Of a stretch of 7,411 nt of DNA, positions 6,691-7,411 are shown one piece after another. A program made the translations under genes and the position numbers. The notes beneath the pieces are model-generated. The model was not told the DNA's origin. It searched no databases and saw only the letters and a program-made list of their open reading frames with translations. How positions within the stretch are numbered: position 1 is the stretch's first letter; each line of letters begins with the position of its first letter. The stretch lies in contig DYHL01000131.1 in NCBI GenBank assembly GCA_020724185.1, positions 1 to 7,411 on the forward strand. Reading direction: 5' to 3'. The DNA comes from Candidatus Nitrosymbiomonas sp. GTDB taxonomy: Bacteria; Sysuimicrobiota; Sysuimicrobiia; Sysuimicrobiales; Humicultoraceae.

Positions 6691-6710
6691 GTAGTCACAG
6701 ATGTGACCAC
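6691..6710. promoter_or_regulatory. Dyad-symmetric operator candidate for antitoxin autoregulation
   Basis: GTCACA (6694-6699) and TGTGAC (6702-6707) form a perfect inverted repeat with a GA spacer. The outer GT (6691-6692) and AC (6709-6710) also pair, with one mismatch between arm and extension. The site covers the predicted transcription start. Phd-family antitoxins commonly repress their own operon through such palindromes, so this is the likely site, by inference. An imperfect outer pair TCCAC/GTGGA (6671-6675, 6685-6689) also flanks the -10. Confidence 0.6.
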
Positions 6711-6726
6711 TCGTAGGGAGTGCCAG

Positions 6727-6999
6727 GTGCCCGAGTCCGGCGTTCGCGAGCTGAAGATCCGTGCCTCGCAGATTCTCCGCGCGGTCCGGGAGCGGCGGGC
6801 TCGCTACATCATCACCTATCGTGGAAAGGCGGTGGCCGTTCTGGCGCCCCTGGATGCCGTCCCGGCAGAGGAGCAGGCATCGTCCCCCGAAGGCGGCGGA
6901 GCCGTGTGGGATGAGTTGGTGCGGCTGGGCGAACAGATCGCGAAGGGCTGGCGAACGCGTAAGTCCAGCACCGAGCTCCTGTCGAAGATGCGCAGGTGA
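6727..6999 (+). CDS. Antitoxin, Phd/YefM family
   Basis: A 90-residue protein whose first half (GVRELKIRASQILRAVRE at 5-22, then ARYIITYRGKAVAVLAPLD at 25-43) is the Phd/YefM fold that binds DNA as a dimer. The second half is a charged linker and a helix (about 59-90, VWDELVRLGEQIAKGW and on) expected to wrap and block the toxin. The GTG start at 6727 is supported by AGGGAG six bases upstream (6715-6720) and by family length. The longer in-frame version from GTG 6676 begins inside the promoter. The toxin gene starts six bases after the stop. Likely represses its own promoter through the dyad at 6691-6710. Pairing a Phd-type antitoxin with a PIN toxin is known, though VapB types are the namesake partner. 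Confidence 0.88.
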   Translation: MPESGVRELKIRASQILRAVRERRARYIITYRGKAVAVLAPLDAVPAEEQASSPEGGGAVWDELVRLGEQIAKGWRTRKSSTELLSKMRR

Positions 7000-7005
7000 T
7001 GGACG

Positions 7006-7411
7006 GTGGCAGGACCCTACACAGTTGATGCCAGCGTCTTCCTCAACGCCTTCAACCCCCGTGAGCCAGGTCACTCAGAGAGCCACCGGTTTCTGGCCCG
7101 ACTGCACGAGGCCGGCTCCCCGATCATCGTCCCAACCCTGCTACTTCCCGAGGTGGCCGGCGCGATCGGCCGGGGACAAAGAGATGCCGACCTGGCGCGC
7201 CGTTTTGCCGCCGCCCTCTGCCGGCTTCCACACCTGCTCTTGATCGCCCTCGACGCCAGGCTGGCCGAGCGGGCGGCCGATCTGGCTGCGCAGAATCGGC
7301 TGCGTGGCAGCGATGCGGTCTACGGTGCGGTCGCCCTGCAGTTTGGAAGCACGCTCGTTACGCTGGACCTAGACCAAAGTTCCGCCGGGACATCGCGCCA
7401 AGAGCCGCATC
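7006..7411 (+). CDS. vapC: VapC-type PIN-domain ribonuclease toxin (partial, runs off the right edge)
   Basis: The frame is open from GTG 7006 to the window end, 135 codons, which covers nearly the whole of a typical 130-150 residue VapC. PIN toxins are Mg-dependent RNases that cut tRNA or rRNA. All expected acidic residues are visible: D8 in TVDASVFLNAF, E49 in LLLPEVAGAIGR, D103 in LRGSDAVYGAVAL and D121 in LVTLDLD. AGGTGA (6994-6999) lies six bases before the GTG and overlaps the antitoxin stop. An ATG at 6999 in another frame closes after ten codons and is not the start. The tail after D123 (QSSAGTSRQEPH) is unlike most family members, which could be normal variation or an early frame error. 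It forms an operon with the antitoxin. Confidence 0.87.
   Translation, partial: MAGPYTVDASVFLNAFNPREPGHSESHRFLARLHEAGSPIIVPTLLLPEVAGAIGRGQRDADLARRFAAALCRLPHLLLIALDARLAERAADLAAQNRLRGSDAVYGAVALQFGSTLVTLDLDQSSAGTSRQEPH

Noticed and set aside
6676..6726. An extended N-terminus for the Phd-type antitoxin from GTG 6676
   Set aside because: It begins within the predicted -10 region and crosses the dyad; GTG 6727 has a good ribosome site and fits family length.
5317..7074. A 585-codon open frame on the minus strand opposite the ATPase end, the permease and the antitoxin
   Set aside because: Its translation is Gln/Arg/His-rich low complexity with no domain. It is the antisense shadow of three well-supported plus-strand genes in GC-rich DNA.
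1..7411. CRISPR arrays, tRNA or rRNA genes, insertion sequences, attachment sites
   Set aside because: No regularly spaced repeats, cloverleaf-like segments, rRNA motifs, transposase motifs or long terminal inverted repeats were seen on either strand.

Overview
The window is GC-rich, gene-dense bacterial chromosome. Every gene starts with a clear purine-rich ribosome binding site or a stop/start overlap, and nothing points to a phage, plasmid or insertion sequence. The gene set (Fbp-type ferric transporter, DtxR regulator with a FeoA-like tail, NEW3-domain protein with an ABC-2 exporter, Phd/PIN toxin-antitoxin pair) fits an uncultured, possibly thermophilic or soil/sediment high-GC lineage. 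I cannot name the phylum from this sequence.

Bases 1-2242, minus strand: an iron-uptake operon. The gene for a periplasmic Fe(III)-binding protein (FbpA/FutA type) is followed after one base by a gene for its two-domain inner-membrane permease (FbpB type), which runs off the left edge. The transporter ATPase is not in the window.

Bases 2243-3381: the regulatory region. A promoter for the iron operon sits around 2287-2315 and overlaps a DtxR/IdeR-like half-site. Reading the other way is a gene absent from simple ORF calls: a decayed Fur/PerR-family regulator (about 2325-2659). It has an internal deletion, two in-frame stops and a frameshift, but its zinc motifs can still be read. Its final TGA overlaps the ATG of an intact DtxR-family metal-dependent repressor. 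The locus therefore seems once to have encoded a two-regulator Fur-DtxR operon divergent from an iron transporter, and only the DtxR member survives.

Bases 3382-3579: a GC-rich nested hairpin and a weak promoter candidate.

Bases 3580-6639, plus strand: a tightly overlapping three-gene operon. It encodes a secreted, membrane-anchored protein with about three NEW3-type beta-sandwich domains, an ABC ATPase and a NosY-like ABC-2 permease. This is probably one exporter or envelope machine of unknown substrate.

Bases 6640-7411, plus strand: a toxin-antitoxin module with a strong promoter and a dyad at the predicted transcription start. A Phd/YefM-family antitoxin is followed by a VapC-type PIN-domain RNase cut by the right edge. 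The toxin has all four expected acidic residues.
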